64,000 bases of DNA, from NCBI RefSeq assembly GCF_000308615.1, contig NZ_BAGB01000027.1:1-64000 (forward strand), given 5' to 3'. The translations under genes and the position numbers were made by a program. This DNA comes from Nocardia jiangxiensis NBRC 101359 (lineage in GTDB: Bacteria; Actinomycetota; Actinomycetes; Mycobacteriales; Mycobacteriaceae). Shown in pieces: positions 1 to 9,643 of the stretch (position 1 is the stretch's first letter; every line of letters begins with the position of its first letter). The notes under the pieces are model-generated. The model had not been told where the DNA came from. It saw only the letters and a list, made by a program, of their open reading frames with translations, and did not search any database.

Positions 1-107
1 GCCCACCCCAAGCCTCCACCGGAGTACCCAAGCCGGAAGTGCCCATGTCCGAACGTGATTGCAGCATGTGCAAGCCTGCTGTTCCGGCAGCTGAGTCTCC
101 CGCTGAT

Positions 108-386
108 GTGTGGAGCAGATACCTGTACCTGGGTGCGGCTGATGCCGGTGCGTGTGGCGAGTGTGCACTGGTGCTCGAGGGCGATGTCGTTGTGTGCGTC
201 GCGGTTCGTGCGTGGGGCAAGTGTTTGTGCGTTGGTGCTGCTGCTGTTGCGTGTGGCGGATGTATGAGGAAGTCCGAGGCCGATTCTGGTGTGGGCGACG
301 CGGTTTGTGTGTGGAGTAGGTGCTTGTGTGTCGGTGCGGTTGATGGTGGTGCGTGCGGCGCATGTGTGTGGGTGTTCGGGGGCGGC
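108..386. repeat. Three degenerate ~100-bp repeats upstream of comEC
   Basis: The first 480 bases hold no convincing gene and are rich in GTG/TGTG runs. Three diverged copies of one unit can be aligned. In the frame beginning at 39 each copy reads W-[SG]-[RK]-[YC]-L-[YC]-[LV]-G-A, then after a short gap A-C-G-x-C. The tryptophan codons are at 111, 213 and 312, so the spacing is 102 and 99 bases. Copies one and three align without gaps over about 74 bases (108-181 and 309-382), and most differences are transitions. The unit is close to a multiple of three, so it may be the remnant of a repetitive coding region, but no start or codon bias supports expression. Confidence 0.5.
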
Positions 387-487
387 GCTCGGATGCGCGG
401 CTCGGCGGGTGGAGATGGGATCGGGCGGAGTGTTGGGGGTGTCGGGTGAGTGGGCGCGGGGTGCGGGGAGATGGGGAGGGTGGGGTG

Positions 488-2032
488 GTGCCGACGGTGT
501 TGGATGCGCGGTTGGTTCCTGCGGCTGTGATGTGTTGGGGGATAACGGTTGTGACTGTGCTGGCGGGATGGTGGGTGGGGGTGATGGTGGTGGGTGTGCT
601 GGTCGGGGTGGCGATTGTGGTGGGGGTCGGGGCGGTTCGGGTTCGCCGGGCCGGGGGGCGGATGGCTGCTGCGGTGCTGTTGGCTGCGCTGGTCGCGGGG
701 GTGGGGTTCGGGATCGCGGCGGCGTGGCGCGAGTATGGGGTTGCGACGCATCCGTTGCGGACGGCGGCGGTGGGTACCTATCTGACGGTGATCGCCGTGC
801 CGACCGATGATCCGAAACCGTTGCCCGCCAAATCCTTCGGTGGTCGGCAGTGGATGGTCGAGGCGGATCTGCGGGAGTATCGGCACGGTTCGGTGCCGGT
901 GCAGGCGGGTGGTGCGGTGATCGTGCTCGCCGCACAGGCCGGGTGGCCGGGACTGCTGCCGGGGCAGGTGGTGCGGTTCCGGGCGCGTCTGGATCGGCCG
1001 TGGCGGCGGGATCTCACGGTGGCGGTGCTGCGGGCGCAGGGGCCACCGGTCACCGTCGAGCGCGCGCCGTGGTGGCAGCGCGCGGCCGGATCGGTTCGCG
1101 CGCACTTCGCCGCGGCGGCCTCGCACGCTCTGCCGCGCACCGAGGCCGGGGTGCTGCCGGGGTTGGTCGACGGTGACGTATCCCGGCTGCCCGATCAGGT
1201 GCGCGAGGATTTCCAGCACACCGAACTCTCGCACCTGGTGGCGGTGTCGGGCACGAACGTGACGATTGTGCTTGCCACGGTGATGATTTCGATGCGCCTG
1301 CTGACGATCGATCCTCGCGTCGGCGCGGTGCTCGCGGCACTGGCTCTGATCGGTTTCGTCGTTCTGGCACGGCCCTCGCCGACGGTGCTGCGCGCGGCGG
1401 TGATGGGTGGTGTGGCCGTGCTCGCGGTGTTGCTCGGTCGGCGCAAACAAGCCCTGCCCGCACTGTGCGGTGCGACGATCGGGTTGATCGGGTGGTCTCC
1501 GGAGCTGGCCCTGGACATCGGGTTCGCGCTGTCCGTACTGGCGACGGTCGGGCTGATCGTGCTCGCGCCGCGGTGGTCGCACTGGCTCGAGGAACGTGGC
1601 TGGCGGCGCGGTCCGGCCGAGGCAGTCGGCGTCGCCACGGCGGCCTTCCTGCTGACCGCCCCGCTGATCGTCGCACTGACCGGACGTGTCGGCCTGCTCG
1701 CCATCGTGGCGAATCTGCTGGTGGAGCCGGTGATCGCACCGATCACAGTGATCGGCGCGCTCGGTGCGGTGCTGTCCTGTGCCTGGCTGCCCGCGGGGGT
1801 ACTGGTGTTGCGATTGACCGGACCACCGCTGTGGTGGCTGCTGTTCGTCGCCGAACATGGTGCGTCACTGGGTATTTCGGTGTCGCTACCGGACGGGCCG
1901 CGGGGCGGATTCGCCCTCGCGATACTCGTCGGCGGCCTGCTGATCCTGTTCCACCGCATCACCCGCCCGTCGGATCCGTCAGGGGCCGATCCGCCCGAAG
2001 CGCGATCGCAGGACAGCCGTGCCGCCCGGTGA
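488..2032 (+). CDS. comEC: ComEC/Rec2-family competence membrane protein
   Basis: This is a multi-spanning inner-membrane protein of the ComEC/Rec2 family, which forms the channel for single-stranded DNA during natural transformation. It has an N-terminal set of membrane helices, a DUF4131-like extracytoplasmic region, and a Competence-domain core that includes the family signature LSHLVAVSGTNVT, followed by many hydrophobic helices. At about 514 residues it lacks the C-terminal metallo-beta-lactamase domain found in longer ComEC proteins. The frame is open from 353. GTG at 488 (or the adjacent 485) is preferred because the protein then begins VPTVLDARLVPAA, and a purine-rich GGGAGGG lies just upstream. 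holA follows 64 bases downstream, as in mycobacteria. Whether the organism is transformable cannot be judged here. Confidence 0.85.
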   Translation: MPTVLDARLVPAAVMCWGITVVTVLAGWWVGVMVVGVLVGVAIVVGVGAVRVRRAGGRMAAAVLLAALVAGVGFGIAAAWREYGVATHPLRTAAVGTYLTVIAVPTDDPKPLPAKSFGGRQWMVEADLREYRHGSVPVQAGGAVIVLAAQAGWPGLLPGQVVRFRARLDRPWRRDLTVAVLRAQGPPVTVERAPWWQRAAGSVRAHFAAAASHALPRTEAGVLPGLVDGDVSRLPDQVREDFQHTELSHLVAVSGTNVTIVLATVMISMRLLTIDPRVGAVLAALALIGFVVLARPSPTVLRAAVMGGVAVLAVLLGRRKQALPALCGATIGLIGWSPELALDIGFALSVLATVGLIVLAPRWSHWLEERGWRRGPAEAVGVATAAFLLTAPLIVALTGRVGLLAIVANLLVEPVIAPITVIGALGAVLSCAWLPAGVLVLRLTGPPLWWLLFVAEHGASLGISVSLPDGPRGGFALAILVGGLLILFHRITRPSDPSGADPPEARSQDSRAAR

Positions 2033-2083
2033 CGCTCGCCGAATCTGACGGCGGCGAGGTGCGGCGGTGTCGGTGGCTCACCG

Positions 2084-2089
2084 TAGGAT
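2084..2089 (+). promoter_or_regulatory. -10 element of a likely leaderless holA transcript
   Basis: TAGGAT is followed by seven bases and then the GTG start of holA. This is the spacing expected if transcription begins at the start codon itself. No clear -35 is seen. The AGGA inside the hexamer could alternatively act as a ribosome binding site. Confidence 0.4.
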
Positions 2090-2096
2090 GCGGGAC

Positions 2097-3068
2097 GTGA
2101 CCGATCGTCCTGCCTCCGTCCATCTCGTGCTCGGTGAGGAAGAGTTGCTCATCGAGCGCGCGGTCGCCTCGATCGTCTCCGGCGTGCGCGCGGACGCCCC
2201 GGATCCCGAAGCGCTACCGGTGGATCGGTTGCGGGCCGGTGATGCGAGTACCGCCGAGCTGGCCGAGTTGCTGAGCCCGTCGCTGTTCGCCGAGGACAGG
2301 GTGATCGTCCTGGAGTCCGCTGCCGAGGCGGGCAAGGACGCGGTCGGGGTCATCACCAGCGCGGCGGCGGAGCCGCCCGAGGGCGTGGTTCTGGTCATCC
2401 TGCATTCCGGCGGCGGTCGCGCCAAGGCGCTGGCCCCGGCGCTGCAGAAGGCGGGCGCGGTCACGCACAACTGCGCCAAGATCAGTAAGGCCGGTGAGCG
2501 GGTCGAGTTCGTGCGCAACGAATTCCGGTCCGCGGGTCTGCGGGTCCAGGCGGAGGTGGTGCAGGCGATGCTGGAGGCGGTCGGCTCGGATCTGCGCGAG
2601 CTCGCCGCGGCCTGTTCCCAGCTGGCTGCCGACACCGGCGGCAAGGTCGATATCGCCGCGGTGCGCCGCTACTACTCGGGCCGGGCGGAGGTGACCGGAT
2701 TCGATGTCGCGGATCTGGCCGTCGCGGGCGATCGTCCCGCCGCGATGGAGGCGCTGCGCTGGGCCACCGACCGCGGTGTGCCCGCGGTCCTGCTCGCCGA
2801 CGCTCTCGCCGATTCGGTGCACACCATCGCCCGGGTCGGCTCGGCCGGTCGCGGCGACCCGTTCAAACTCGCCTCTCAGCTCGGCATGCCCCCGTGGAAA
2901 GTGAAGAAGGCCCAGGGCCAGGCCCGCGGCTGGACAGCCGCGACGATCGGTTCGGCCCTGCAGATCGTCGCCACCCTCAATGCCGACGTCAAGGGCGGGG
3001 CCGCCGATGCGACGTACGCCCTCGAACACGCCCTGTCCACCATTCTGGACCTACACGGCGTTGCCTGA
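2097..3068 (+). CDS. holA: DNA polymerase III delta subunit
   Basis: HolA is the clamp-loader subunit that opens the beta sliding clamp during replisome assembly. The 323-residue protein starts with the typical [16 protein letters not shown] strand-helix of the delta domain I. It continues through an AAA+-like fold without a functional Walker A, and ends in a helical collar domain ([21 protein letters not shown], then the [12 protein letters not shown] tail). The open frame extends to 2067, but GTG at 2097 puts the start where homologues begin and fits the upstream TAGGAT. It lies directly after comEC and is convergent with rpsT, the gene order known from mycobacteria. Confidence 0.88.
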   Translation: MTDRPASVHLVLGEEELLIERAVASIVSGVRADAPDPEALPVDRLRAGDASTAELAELLSPSLFAEDRVIVLESAAEAGKDAVGVITSAAAEPPEGVVLVILHSGGGRAKALAPALQKAGAVTHNCAKISKAGERVEFVRNEFRSAGLRVQAEVVQAMLEAVGSDLRELAAACSQLAADTGGKVDIAAVRRYYSGRAEVTGFDVADLAVAGDRPAAMEALRWATDRGVPAVLLADALADSVHTIARVGSAGRGDPFKLASQLGMPPWKVKKAQGQARGWTAATIGSALQIVATLNADVKGGAADATYALEHALSTILDLHGVA

Positions 3069-3248
3069 GTCCCACCCGTTTGCACTCTGAGTCCCACCCA
3101 TCGGCGGGTCGGCTCCCGGATCGCGGGCAGGTAATCCTCCCCGGTCGTGGGCGGGCGACTGCCGATCTCGATGCCGCAGGCTCCCCGCCCGGTCGATCAC
3201 GGCACACAAAAGTTCGATCCCGGGCCAGAACGAATGCTGCAAGCACGA

Positions 3249-3297
3249 CAAAAGCCGCCGTGGTCGTCTGCTTTCACAGACCCTCTGCCACGGCGGC
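3249..3297 (-). terminator. Rho-independent terminator of rpsT
   Basis: Perfect 10-base arms GCCGCCGTGG (3254-3263) and CCACGGCGGC (3288-3297) enclose a loop that itself contains a small GTCTG/CAGAC hairpin. Read on the minus strand, the stem is followed by TTTTGTCG. The position just after the rpsT stop and the T-run make this a convincing intrinsic terminator. Between it and the holA stop there is only a 13-base direct repeat, CTGAGTCCCACCC, at 3065 and 3087. Confidence 0.75.
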
Positions 3298-3332
3298 GAT
3301 AAAGCGTATGCGGTAGGTACTACCGCGAAGAA

Positions 3333-3596
3333 TCAGCCGATCTTGTTGAACGCCAGCGCCAGCGCCGACTTCTTGTTGGCGGCCTGGTTGGCGTGGATGA
3401 CGCCCTTGGAGGCGGCCTTGTCCAGGCTGCGGCTCGCGGTGACCAGCAGGTCCTTGGCCTGGTCCTTCTCACCGGCCGCGGCGGCCTCGCGGAACTTGCG
3501 GATGGAGGTGCGCAGCGCGGACTTCACCGACTGGTTGCGCAGACGCGCCGCCTCGTTGGTGCGGATCCGCTTCATCTGGGACTTGATGTTGGCCAC
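3333..3596 (-). CDS. rpsT: 30S ribosomal protein S20
   Basis: S20 is a primary 16S rRNA-binding protein of the small subunit. The 87-residue product is the full family length and has the hallmark start [15 protein letters not shown], followed by long basic helices and the conserved [22 protein letters not shown] motif near the C-terminus. The start has an AGAGGA ribosome binding site about 8-10 bases upstream on the minus strand. It stands alone, convergent with holA, and has its own terminator. The adjacent holA and PemK-fold genes repeat the mycobacterial order. Confidence 0.97.
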   Translation of the reverse strand: MANIKSQMKRIRTNEAARLRNQSVKSALRTSIRKFREAAAAGEKDQAKDLLVTASRSLDKAASKGVIHANQAANKKSALALAFNKIG

Positions 3597-3813
3597 GCGT
3601 AGTTCCTCTGATTCCTGTCGTTTGTGTGGTGTGTTCTGTACTACCGGGAAGTCTCTGGGCGCACTACGTCGAAATCGTGATGTTCGGGTAGCGCCGCACC
3701 GACGATCGAGACTACCAGCCGGGTGGACTCCGAGTGAAATCGCCCTGGTCGGACGCTTACTACGGACGGAACTGTACCGAAATCAGGAGAATGCCGCCAA
3801 GTTCCGGCCCGGC

Positions 3814-4383
3814 TCACTGCCAGTGATACTCCCGGCACAGTCGATGCGCGACGATGTCGAAGGTCCGGCGCGGCAGGATCGCCCCCTCGCGCCGGATGCC
3901 CTCCTCGGGGACGTCGAGTACGCGATCCAGCCGCACCCAGCTCGTCCGGCCCTGGTAATCCCAAGGGCCCGAACCGATCTCGACCCAGTGGTGATCGCGC
4001 GAACGTTCCGGATTCGAGGAGAGCATCAACCCGAGCAGGGTGGTCCCGGCGCGGCCGACGACCAGCACCGGGCGATCCTTGCCCTCGTTCGGGTTCTCTT
4101 CGAACGGCACCCAGGTCCAGACGATTTCGCCGGGATCGGCTCGCCCGTCCAGACGCGGGCAGTAGACCACCTGACGGGCCCGCTCGTGCGTCGGCACCGG
4201 AACCGATGCCGTCGGCCGCACCGCCACACCGGGCGGGCGGCGTTTGCCCACCGCCCGATCCCACATCGTGGAGCGCTGCATCCGATCGACCAGCTTGGGA
4301 GCCTGCTGTCGGACGATCCGAGGGCCCTGTTCCCAGGCAAGGGTTCCCAACTGCTTGCCTAGTGAGCTCCACGTACCGGCCAT
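3814..4383 (-). CDS. PemK/MazF-fold protein (Rv2405-like)
   Basis: The C-terminal two thirds match the PemK/MazF small-barrel fold: a GEIVWTWVPFEENPNEGKDRP motif region, then PVLVVGR, GLMLSSNP and a DYQGRTSWVRLDRV strand with the usual conserved polar residues. A basic N-terminal extension of about 70 residues precedes it. The length of 189 residues matches what I recall for M. tuberculosis Rv2405, which also lies between rpsT and lepA. No small antitoxin gene is adjacent, so it is probably a conserved chromosomal PemK-like protein and not an active toxin-antitoxin module. The 3597-3813 interval upstream of rpsT holds only the rpsT leader region. RNase activity is unproven. Confidence 0.65.
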   Translation of the reverse strand: MAGTWSSLGKQLGTLAWEQGPRIVRQQAPKLVDRMQRSTMWDRAVGKRRPPGVAVRPTASVPVPTHERARQVVYCPRLDGRADPGEIVWTWVPFEENPNEGKDRPVLVVGRAGTTLLGLMLSSNPERSRDHHWVEIGSGPWDYQGRTSWVRLDRVLDVPEEGIRREGAILPRRTFDIVAHRLCREYHWQ

Positions 4384-4443
4384 AGTCCGCGAGCATAACG
4401 GCCGATTCCACGGTTCTCATCCCGCCTGGTCGCAGCGAACCGC

Positions 4444-5826
4444 CTAGCGGCACAGTGCGGGACGTTTGCTGTCGAACTGCCAGTCCGGGATCAGGTATCG
4501 CATGGCGCGGGCGTCGTCGCGCGCGCCCAGCCCTTCGCGCAGATACAGCTCGTGCGCCGCCTCGACCCGTTCGAGGTCCAGCTCCACGCCCAGGCCGGGC
4601 GCGTCGGGGACGGTGAGCTGTCCGTCGCGGATGGTCAGCGGATCGACGGTGATGCGCTGGCCGTCCTGCCAGATCCAGTGCGTATCGATGGCGGTGATCT
4701 CGCCCGGCGCCGCCGCGGCCACATGGGTGAACATGGCCAGCGACACGTCGAAGTGGTTGTTGGAGTGTGAGCCCCAGGTCAGGCCCCAGGCATCGCAGAG
4801 CTGCGCGACGCGCACCGAACCGGCCATCGTCCAGAAATGCGGGTCGGCGAGCGGGATGTCGACCGCGTTCGAGCGGATGGCATGGCCCATCTCACGCCAA
4901 TCGGTGGCGATCATGTTCGTAGCGGTCGGCAGCCCGGTGGCGCGTTTGAATTCGGCCATCACTTCGCGGCCGGACAGCGTGCCCTCCGGGCCGACGGGAT
5001 CCTCGGCGTAGGCGAGGACGTCGTGCAGATCCCGCGCGGTGCGCACCGCCTCGTCCAGGAGCCAGCCGCCGTTGGGGTCCAGGGTGATCCGGGCCTCGGG
5101 GAACCGTTCGGCGAGTGCGCGGACCGCGGCGGCCTCCTCGGCGGGCGCCAGGACGCCGCCCTTCAGTTTGAAATCGGCGAATCCGTAGCGGGCCTGCGCG
5201 GCCTCGGCCAGGCGCACCACCGCTTCGGGCGTGAGCGCCTGCTCGTGCCGCAGGCGCAGCCACTCGTCCGCGTCCGCGGCCTCGTCGGTGGGACCTCGAT
5301 AGGCCAGGTCGGTCCGGTTCCGATCCCCGACGAAGAACAGATATCCCAGCGCCCGCACCCGGCTGCGCTGCCGGCCCTCGCCGAGCAGCGCGGCGACGGG
5401 TACGTCCAGGTGCCGTCCGAGCAGATCCAGCAGCGCCGATTCCACCGCCGTGACCGCGTGGACGGTGACCCGCAGATCGAAGGTCTGCGCTCCGCGTCCG
5501 CCCGCATCGCGGTCGCCGAAGGTGTGCCGGATGTCGGCCAGGACCGCATGGTGGTCGCCGATCCGCCGACCCACCACCAGCCCGCGCGAGTCCTCGAGGG
5601 TGCGCCGGATGGGTTCGCCGCCCGGCACCTCGCCGACACCGGTGTTGCCATCGGAATCGGTGAGTATCAACAGATTTCGAGTGAAGTACGGCGAGTGCGC
5701 CCCGCTGAGATTCAGCAGCATGCTGTCGTGTCCGGCGATCGGGACCACCCTCATCTCGGTGACGACGGGGATCGCGGCGGGTCGGGATGCCGGGTGGGAT
5801 CGGGTGGTCGCGGAGGACACGGTCAT
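4444..5826 (-). CDS. gudD: Glucarate dehydratase (enolase superfamily)
   Basis: The product should dehydrate D-glucarate (and idarate) to 5-dehydro-4-deoxy-D-glucarate in the cytoplasm. The enolase-superfamily layout is clear. An N-terminal capping domain is followed by a barrel with the general-base region FKLKGGV, metal-ligand strand [16 protein letters not shown], the [12 protein letters not shown] segment, and the [15 protein letters not shown] motif containing the catalytic His. Length is 460 residues, normal for GudD. The frame is open to a TTG at 5832, but ATG at 5826 gives the natural start. It is the second gene of an operon with the MFS gene 32 bases upstream. Downstream catabolic genes (kdgD/gucD, ketoglutarate semialdehyde dehydrogenase) are not in the window. 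Confidence 0.9.
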   Translation of the reverse strand: MTVSSATTRSHPASRPAAIPVVTEMRVVPIAGHDSMLLNLSGAHSPYFTRNLLILTDSDGNTGVGEVPGGEPIRRTLEDSRGLVVGRRIGDHHAVLADIRHTFGDRDAGGRGAQTFDLRVTVHAVTAVESALLDLLGRHLDVPVAALLGEGRQRSRVRALGYLFFVGDRNRTDLAYRGPTDEAADADEWLRLRHEQALTPEAVVRLAEAAQARYGFADFKLKGGVLAPAEEAAAVRALAERFPEARITLDPNGGWLLDEAVRTARDLHDVLAYAEDPVGPEGTLSGREVMAEFKRATGLPTATNMIATDWREMGHAIRSNAVDIPLADPHFWTMAGSVRVAQLCDAWGLTWGSHSNNHFDVSLAMFTHVAAAAPGEITAIDTHWIWQDGQRITVDPLTIRDGQLTVPDAPGLGVELDLERVEAAHELYLREGLGARDDARAMRYLIPDWQFDSKRPALCR

Positions 5827-5858
5827 GAACAACTTTCTGTCCGATGGGTGGGAGAGGA

Positions 5859-7223
5859 TCAGGCGGGGGTGGGTTCACCGCCGTCGAAACGGGGTGCGGG
5901 CTCGGTCGAGCCGGATGCGGCGGCCGCTCCGCCGAGTCGATGACGCCGGATCAACAGAACCGACGCCGCGGCGAGGGCGGAGGCCGCGGCCAGCGCGTAC
6001 AGCCCCCAGGTCACTGTGCCGGTGGCTGATTTGATCAGGCCGAAGCCGTAGGGCGCGACGAAGCCGCCCAGATTGCCGAGCGAATTGATCACCGCGATGG
6101 CCGGCGCCAGCACCAGCGGATGCAGGGTGGACTGCGGAATGGACCAGAACAGCGGGCTCGCGCTCTTGAAGCCCATTGCCGCGACACACAGGAAGACCAG
6201 CGCAGGCCACGGCGAGACCACCGCTGCCAGATAGGTGCCCACGGCCGCGGTCAGCAGTGATCCGATCAGCAACGGACGACGATTACCGCGGCGATCGCCG
6301 ATCCGGGCGGTCAGATACATCGCGACGACGGCGCTGAGCCAGGGCAGCGCGGAGAGCAGTCCGACGGTGGTGTCACCGAGGCCGTGGATGCGTCGCACGA
6401 TGGTCGGCAGCCAGAATGTGTTGGCGTAGATCGAGAGCTGAATGGCGAAGTAGATCCAGCAGAACAGCAGCATCTGCGGATCGGCCAGCATCCGCCACCG
6501 CGAGAGGGTGCGTTTGTCGGAGGTGGACACGATGTGCTGTTCCTCGGCCTCGACCGCGTCAGACAGGGCGGTCCGCTCGGTTTCGCTGAGCCATCGGGCA
6601 TCGGCGATCCGGGAATCCAGCAGCAGGTACGCGATGACGCCGACGACGACCGACAGCAGCCCTTCGATACCGAACATCCACTGCCAGCCGTGCACACCCA
6701 GCAGTCCGTTCATGGTGAGCAGCGGTCCGGAGATGGGGCCGGACACCGCAGCGGCCACCGACGATCCGGCGACGAACAGTGCGGTGGCGCGTCCACGATG
6801 TGCGTTGGGCAGCCATTTGGCCAGATAGAAGATGACCGCGGGGAAGAAACCCGCCTCGGTCGCGCCGAGCAGAAAGCGCAGGACGTAGAACATCTCGGCA
6901 TTGCGGACGAAGACCATGGCGGCCGCGACCAGGCCCCAGGTGACCATGATCCGGGTCAGCCAGATTCGCGCGCCGAATTTCTCCAGCATCATATTGCTGG
7001 GCAACTCGAATATCGCGTACGCGACGAAGAAGATGCCCGCTCCGAAACCGTATGCGGCCGCGCCGATTCCGACGTCCGCCTCCAGGTATTTGGTGGCGTA
7101 TCCGATGTTGGCGCGGTCGAGTTGATTGCAGATCAGCATGATGATCAGCAGTGGCACGACGCGGCGGAAGAATTTGCTCACTGCCGAGTCCAGGGGCGTC
7201 GCGGAATTGTGAGTGAACGCCAT
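5859..7223 (-). CDS. MFS sugar-acid transporter, ACS family (GudP-like)
   Basis: This is a twelve-helix major facilitator of the anion:cation symporter family, which imports glucarate, galactarate, phthalate and similar acids. The first helix carries the ACS signature [11 protein letters not shown], followed by [17 protein letters not shown] and WxVxxG-type motifs. A long cytoplasmic loop with [19 protein letters not shown] residues separates the halves. The frame runs to 7448, but ATG at 7223 is preceded by AAAGGAG at ideal spacing and starts [11 protein letters not shown]. The pairing with glucarate dehydratase makes D-glucarate the probable substrate. A short C-terminal tail is rich in Gly/Ala/Pro. 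Confidence 0.82.
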   Translation of the reverse strand: MAFTHNSATPLDSAVSKFFRRVVPLLIIMLICNQLDRANIGYATKYLEADVGIGAAAYGFGAGIFFVAYAIFELPSNMMLEKFGARIWLTRIMVTWGLVAAAMVFVRNAEMFYVLRFLLGATEAGFFPAVIFYLAKWLPNAHRGRATALFVAGSSVAAAVSGPISGPLLTMNGLLGVHGWQWMFGIEGLLSVVVGVIAYLLLDSRIADARWLSETERTALSDAVEAEEQHIVSTSDKRTLSRWRMLADPQMLLFCWIYFAIQLSIYANTFWLPTIVRRIHGLGDTTVGLLSALPWLSAVVAMYLTARIGDRRGNRRPLLIGSLLTAAVGTYLAAVVSPWPALVFLCVAAMGFKSASPLFWSIPQSTLHPLVLAPAIAVINSLGNLGGFVAPYGFGLIKSATGTVTWGLYALAAASALAAASVLLIRRHRLGGAAAASGSTEPAPRFDGGEPTPA

Positions 7224-7540
7224 CGTCCACTCCTTTCGATCCGGGAAATACGGCGCGTAATGCGCCGCGAACCCGTGAAAAGAATGTCCGGACCGCGAGT
7301 GACTCGCCTCACGCCCCGACGACATTACGGCCGGTCGCTGATGCCTGTCCAACACCGATGATGAATAGTCCGATGCACGCACGGTATCGAATTCTCGATG
7401 CGTCTCGGTATATGCGATCCGAACCGGCCGTGCCGCTGGTTTGCGCACTCGCCGCGGCCAGTTCGGACCTCGGGGGCGGGTCGGTGCGAGCTCATGGGAT
7501 CATGGATGCCGCCTGAATACCCTTCGTGACCAGGAGCCCA
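7224..7540. other. Intergenic region between glucarate operon and lepA
   Basis: These 317 bases separate two divergent genes and hold no ORF with support. In the 5' leader of the transporter mRNA there is a hairpin with arms CGGCGC (7251-7256) and GCGCCG (7262-7267). At 7386-7399 ATCGA-ATTC-TCGAT forms a small dyad that could be an operator for the glucarate operon, but no regulator gene is present nearby. The lepA start at 7541 has AGGAG at 7532-7536. Confidence 0.35.
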
Positions 7541-9385
7541 GTGCCCAGCTTCGCCGATACCACGTTTACCGATCCGTCGCAAATTCGGAATTTCTGCATC
7601 ATCGCGCACATCGACCACGGGAAGTCGACCCTGGCCGATCGCATGCTGCAGCTCACCGGAGTTGTCGAGGAGCGGGCGATGCGCGCGCAGTACCTGGACC
7701 GGATGGATATCGAGCGTGAGCGCGGTATCACCATCAAGGCCCAGAACGTGCGGCTGCCCTGGTCCGTCGACGGTTCGGACTATGTCCTGCATCTGATCGA
7801 CACCCCCGGTCACGTGGACTTCACCTATGAGGTGTCCCGGGCGCTCGAGGCGTGTGAGGGTGCGATCCTGCTGGTCGATGCCGCGCAGGGCATCGAGGCG
7901 CAGACACTGGCCAATCTCTATCTGGCGCTGGACAAGGATCTGACGGTCATCCCGGTGCTGAACAAGATCGACCTACCCGCCGCCGACCCGGACCGCTACG
8001 CGGCCGAACTCGCCCACATCGTCGGCTGTGAGCCCGAGGACGTGCTGCGCGTGTCCGGGAAGACCGGCGTCGGTGTGGCCGAACTGCTGAATGCGGTGAT
8101 CGAGCAGATCCCGGCGCCGGTGGGCGCGGCGGAGGCCCCGGCTCGCGCGATGATCTTCGACTCGGTCTACGACACCTACCGGGGCGTGGTCACCTACGTG
8201 CGCGTGGTCGACGGCAAGCTCACCCCGCGCCAGAAGATCAAGATGATGTCCACCGGCGCGACCCACGAACTGCTCGAGATCGGCATCGTCTCCCCGGAGC
8301 CCAAGCCGACGCAGGGTCTGGGCGTCGGCGAGGTGGGATACCTCATCACCGGGGTGAAGGATGTGCGGCAGTCGAAGGTCGGCGATACCGTCACCACCGC
8401 CCGCGACGGCGCGTCCGAGGCCCTGGCCGGATATCAGGACCCGCGCCCGATGGTCTACTCGGGCCTGTACCCGGTCGACGGCTCGGACTATCCGGACCTG
8501 CGCGACGCGCTGGAGAAGTTGCAGCTCAACGATGCCGCCCTGACCTACACCCCGGAAACCTCGGTGGCGCTGGGATTCGGCTTCCGCTGCGGCTTCCTGG
8601 GCCTGCTGCACATGGAGATCACTCGCGAACGCCTGCAGCGCGAGTTCGGTCTGGACCTGATCTCCACTGCACCCAACGTGGTCTACCGCGTGGTACTCGA
8701 GGACGGCACCGAACATGTGGTGACCAACCCGTCGTACTGGCCCGAGGGCAAGCTGCGGCACGTGTACGAGCCGGTGGTCAAGTGCACGGTGATCGCGCCG
8801 AGCGAATTCATCGGTTCGATCATGGAGCTGTGCCAGTCGCGCCGCGGTGAACTCGGCGGCATGGACTATCTGTCCGAGACCCGCGTCGAGATGCGGTACA
8901 CGCTGCCGATGGCGGAGATCATCTTCGACTTCTTCGACTCGCTCAAATCCCGCACCCGCGGTTACGCGAGCCTGGACTACGAGGAGGCCGGTGAGCAGGA
9001 AGCCGATCTGGTGAAGGTCGACATTCTGCTGCAGGGCGAGGCCGTGGACGCGTTCTCCGCGATCGTGCACCGCGACGCCGCGCAGGCCTACGGCCACAAG
9101 ATGACCACCAAACTGCGCGAACTCATTCCGCGGCAGCAGTTCGAGGTGCCCATCCAGGCGGCCATCGGCTCGAAGATCATTGCGCGCGAGAACATCCGGG
9201 CGATCCGCAAGGACGTGCTGGCCAAGTGCTACGGCGGTGACATCAGCCGCAAGCGGAAACTGCTGGAGAAGCAGAAGGAGGGTAAGAAGCGAATGAAGAC
9301 GATCGGACGTGTCGACGTTCCGCAGGAGGCCTTCGTCGCCGCGTTGTCGACCGAGGCCGCTTCGGACAAACCGAAGGGCAAATAG
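7541..9385 (+). CDS. lepA: Elongation factor 4 (LepA)
   Basis: LepA is a ribosome-bound translational GTPase involved in back-translocation or initiation quality control. The 614-residue protein shows all G motifs: HIDHGKSTL (G1), RGITIKAQ (G2), DTPGHVDF (G3) and [10 protein letters not shown] (G4). Domains II and III follow, then the EF-G-like domain V, and the LepA-specific C-terminal domain ending [14 protein letters not shown]. The frame is open from 7526, but GTG at 7541 begins with the family-typical [17 protein letters not shown] and has AGGAG at proper spacing. Confidence 0.96.
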   Translation: MPSFADTTFTDPSQIRNFCIIAHIDHGKSTLADRMLQLTGVVEERAMRAQYLDRMDIERERGITIKAQNVRLPWSVDGSDYVLHLIDTPGHVDFTYEVSRALEACEGAILLVDAAQGIEAQTLANLYLALDKDLTVIPVLNKIDLPAADPDRYAAELAHIVGCEPEDVLRVSGKTGVGVAELLNAVIEQIPAPVGAAEAPARAMIFDSVYDTYRGVVTYVRVVDGKLTPRQKIKMMSTGATHELLEIGIVSPEPKPTQGLGVGEVGYLITGVKDVRQSKVGDTVTTARDGASEALAGYQDPRPMVYSGLYPVDGSDYPDLRDALEKLQLNDAALTYTPETSVALGFGFRCGFLGLLHMEITRERLQREFGLDLISTAPNVVYRVVLEDGTEHVVTNPSYWPEGKLRHVYEPVVKCTVIAPSEFIGSIMELCQSRRGELGGMDYLSETRVEMRYTLPMAEIIFDFFDSLKSRTRGYASLDYEEAGEQEADLVKVDILLQGEAVDAFSAIVHRDAAQAYGHKMTTKLRELIPRQQFEVPIQAAIGSKIIARENIRAIRKDVLAKCYGGDISRKRKLLEKQKEGKKRMKTIGRVDVPQEAFVAALSTEAASDKPKGK

Positions 9386-9643
9386 CCTCCGGCCGGTGTG
9401 CTCGCCCTGATCGCGGGATCGCGCGAGGATGTTTCCGGCCCTTCGGTTCCGTTCTGCCGGTCGATATCGGGGCTTTCGAATCGAACCGCGCACTGGCACC
9501 CTGGTGTGGCGCACCATGATCCGGTATTCACCGTGCCTGGAGGATGTGACAGCCGGTCCATCCGGAAATATGGTGTTACCTGTTCTTGACAGTTGGCAAG
9601 ACCCGTTCGGTTTCCGGGCCGGACACCTGAGAGTGGAGTGTGT

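Noticed and set aside
3814..4383. PemK-fold gene as an active toxin-antitoxin module
   Set aside because: No antitoxin-sized gene lies next to it, it has a long N-terminal extension, and its position is conserved in mycobacteria, so a housekeeping role is likelier.
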